This document shows positions 15,080 through 15,900 of a stretch of 15,900 nucleotides of DNA, piece after piece (the stretch's first letter is position 1; every line of letters starts with the position of its first letter). The position numbers were made by a program, and so were the translations under genes. The notes under the pieces were generated by a model, which did no database searches, had not been told where the DNA came from, and was given only the letters and a program-made list of their open reading frames with translations. Source of the DNA: Thiotrichaceae bacterium (GTDB taxonomy: Bacteria; Pseudomonadota; Gammaproteobacteria; Thiotrichales; Thiotrichaceae). The DNA is taken from contig JANTHA010000011.1 in the NCBI GenBank assembly GCA_024762625.1, forward strand, positions 1 to 15,900, in the 5' to 3' direction.

Positions 15080-15900
15080 CTAGTTAATAATAAAACCAAT
15101 CCGGATGTCATACTGGCTGCCCGCCGCTATGTCGCCCAGATTAATGGTTGCTGCATCGGGTTTGCTGATCCCGAAATCAGATTCGTCAGAATCCTGCGCA
15201 TCGCTTTGTGGCGTGTTTTGCAGGACAATTGAATTTGCTTTGTAAGTCATACCGGCAGGCGTCGGATCGCTTATCACGACATGCTTGAGTACGCCCGTTC
15301 CGGTTGTGCTTACCAGTATCTTGTAGGTGGCCAATGCGCCGCTGACTGCTTTCGCGCCGCCGTCAGGGTCAAGCACGCTCACCAGTGTTTTGCGGATTGT
15401 CAGTTGCGGCTCCGAATTGATCTGGCGATATTCAATGCGCACTGTGGCCGGTTTTGACAGATTGCCAGCGCTATCCTTTACAGTGTATTGAACCGGCGTG
15501 GGATTATTGATGAAACCCGCCTCAGGCTCAAAACTGATGGCGCCGTTCAGAGGGTCAACGCGCCACACGCCTTCGCCAGCGACTGTTTTGACTTTACCGT
15601 TTGATGCTGCATCTGCATTGATAAGCGTCACGCTTTGAGGATCAAGCAGGTCGGCTATATCGGGATCGCTATCATTATCCAACGGATTCAGGGTAACTTT
15701 TGCGCCTGGCAGGTTATCGCTACTATTATCATCGACTGCATTTGGCGCGCGTCCGAAAATAATCCGTAACGTTGCCTTATTAGACAAGTTATCGTCATTA
15801 TCACGAATGGTATAGTTAATTGACGTCTGGTAACCCGTCCAGTTGACGCCTGGCGTAAATGTGACATTGCCGTTACTATCAACTGTCCAGTCGCCGTCGC
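15080..15900 (-). CDS. 3' end of a large CshA-repeat / DUF11 surface protein (5' end outside window)
   Basis: The reading frame is open to the window edge, so only the last 272 or so residues are visible. A TTG at 15787 could be mistaken for a start but lies inside a domain. From the edge the protein shows the end of one CshA-type fibril repeat (a DGDWTVDSNGNVTFTP segment ending near 15755). A complete second one (about 15428-15748) follows, with VDDNS, LDNDSDPD and the GVWRVDPLNGAISFEPEAGF pattern typical of this family. Last comes a DUF11 module (about 15080-15409) with an RKT...LDPDGG...GA block and SDPTPAGMTY. The chain ends on the strand IRIGFIIN, with no anchor. CshA-type repeats form extended adhesive fibrils in streptococci and occur widely in large bacterial adhesins. 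The N-rich, D-rich loops could bind calcium. This is probably the first gene visible of the DUF11 block. Confidence 0.86.
   Translation of the reverse strand, partial: DGDWTVDSNGNVTFTPGVNWTGYQTSINYTIRDNDDNLSNKATLRIIFGRAPNAVDDNSSDNLPGAKVTLNPLDNDSDPDIADLLDPQSVTLINADAASNGKVKTVAGEGVWRVDPLNGAISFEPEAGFINNPTPVQYTVKDSAGNLSKPATVRIEYRQINSEPQLTIRKTLVSVLDPDGGAKAVSGALATYKILVSTTGTGVLKHVVISDPTPAGMTYKANSIVLQNTPQSDAQDSDESDFGISKPDAATINLGDIAAGSQYDIRIGFIIN

Noticed and set aside
15080..15787. A self-contained 235-aa gene starting at TTG 15787
   Set aside because: The frame is open to the window edge and the codons upstream encode a matching CshA-type repeat, so the TTG is an internal leucine and the gene is partial.

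Overview
The window looks like chromosomal DNA of a Gram-negative bacterium, most likely a gammaproteobacterium. This rests on protein style: a TruD pseudouridine synthase, a periplasm-sensing GGDEF-EAL protein, Sec signal peptides, and a very large protein ending in what reads as an outer-membrane beta-barrel. The order or genus cannot be fixed from the sequence alone. No tRNA, rRNA, CRISPR array, insertion sequence or phage gene is visible, and no gap between genes reaches 300 bases.

Left part (1-5345): four unlinked housekeeping or signalling genes. A PLP-dependent ACC deaminase/D-cysteine desulfhydrase-like enzyme (38-1030, +) converges on, and overlaps by 53 bases, a membrane c-di-GMP enzyme with a periplasmic solute-binding sensor, GGDEF and EAL domains (978-3296, -). 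Divergent from that is truD (3411-4439, +), then an exported lytic transglycosylase (4560-5345, +).

Right part (5363-15900): a minus-strand block of five genes that reads as one operon, all built from DUF11-type ("conserved repeat") beta-sandwich modules. In transcription order they are: the 3' end of a large CshA-repeat/DUF11 protein that runs off the window; a 181-aa exported DUF11-like protein; a 324-aa exported protein; a 2009-aa protein with four DUF11 repeats, a carboxypeptidase-regulatory-like fold and a C-terminal barrel of about 820 residues; and a 623-aa exported DUF11 protein whose ATG overlaps the previous stop (TAATG).

The last three genes in particular look co-made. Three of the block's proteins share a C-terminal module with a K-T...D-P...G-A signature, and four of the five stop right at a final beta-strand with no recognisable cell-wall or membrane anchor. 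My inference is a surface-fibre, adhesin or coat system in which the 2009-aa barrel protein anchors, displays or exports the others. This is the best candidate for an under-described system here.

Between the first two genes of the block lie five perfect copies of a 10-bp unit (AAGGGTTAAT, 15023-15072). It resembles telomeric sequence and fits the G-quadruplex consensus.
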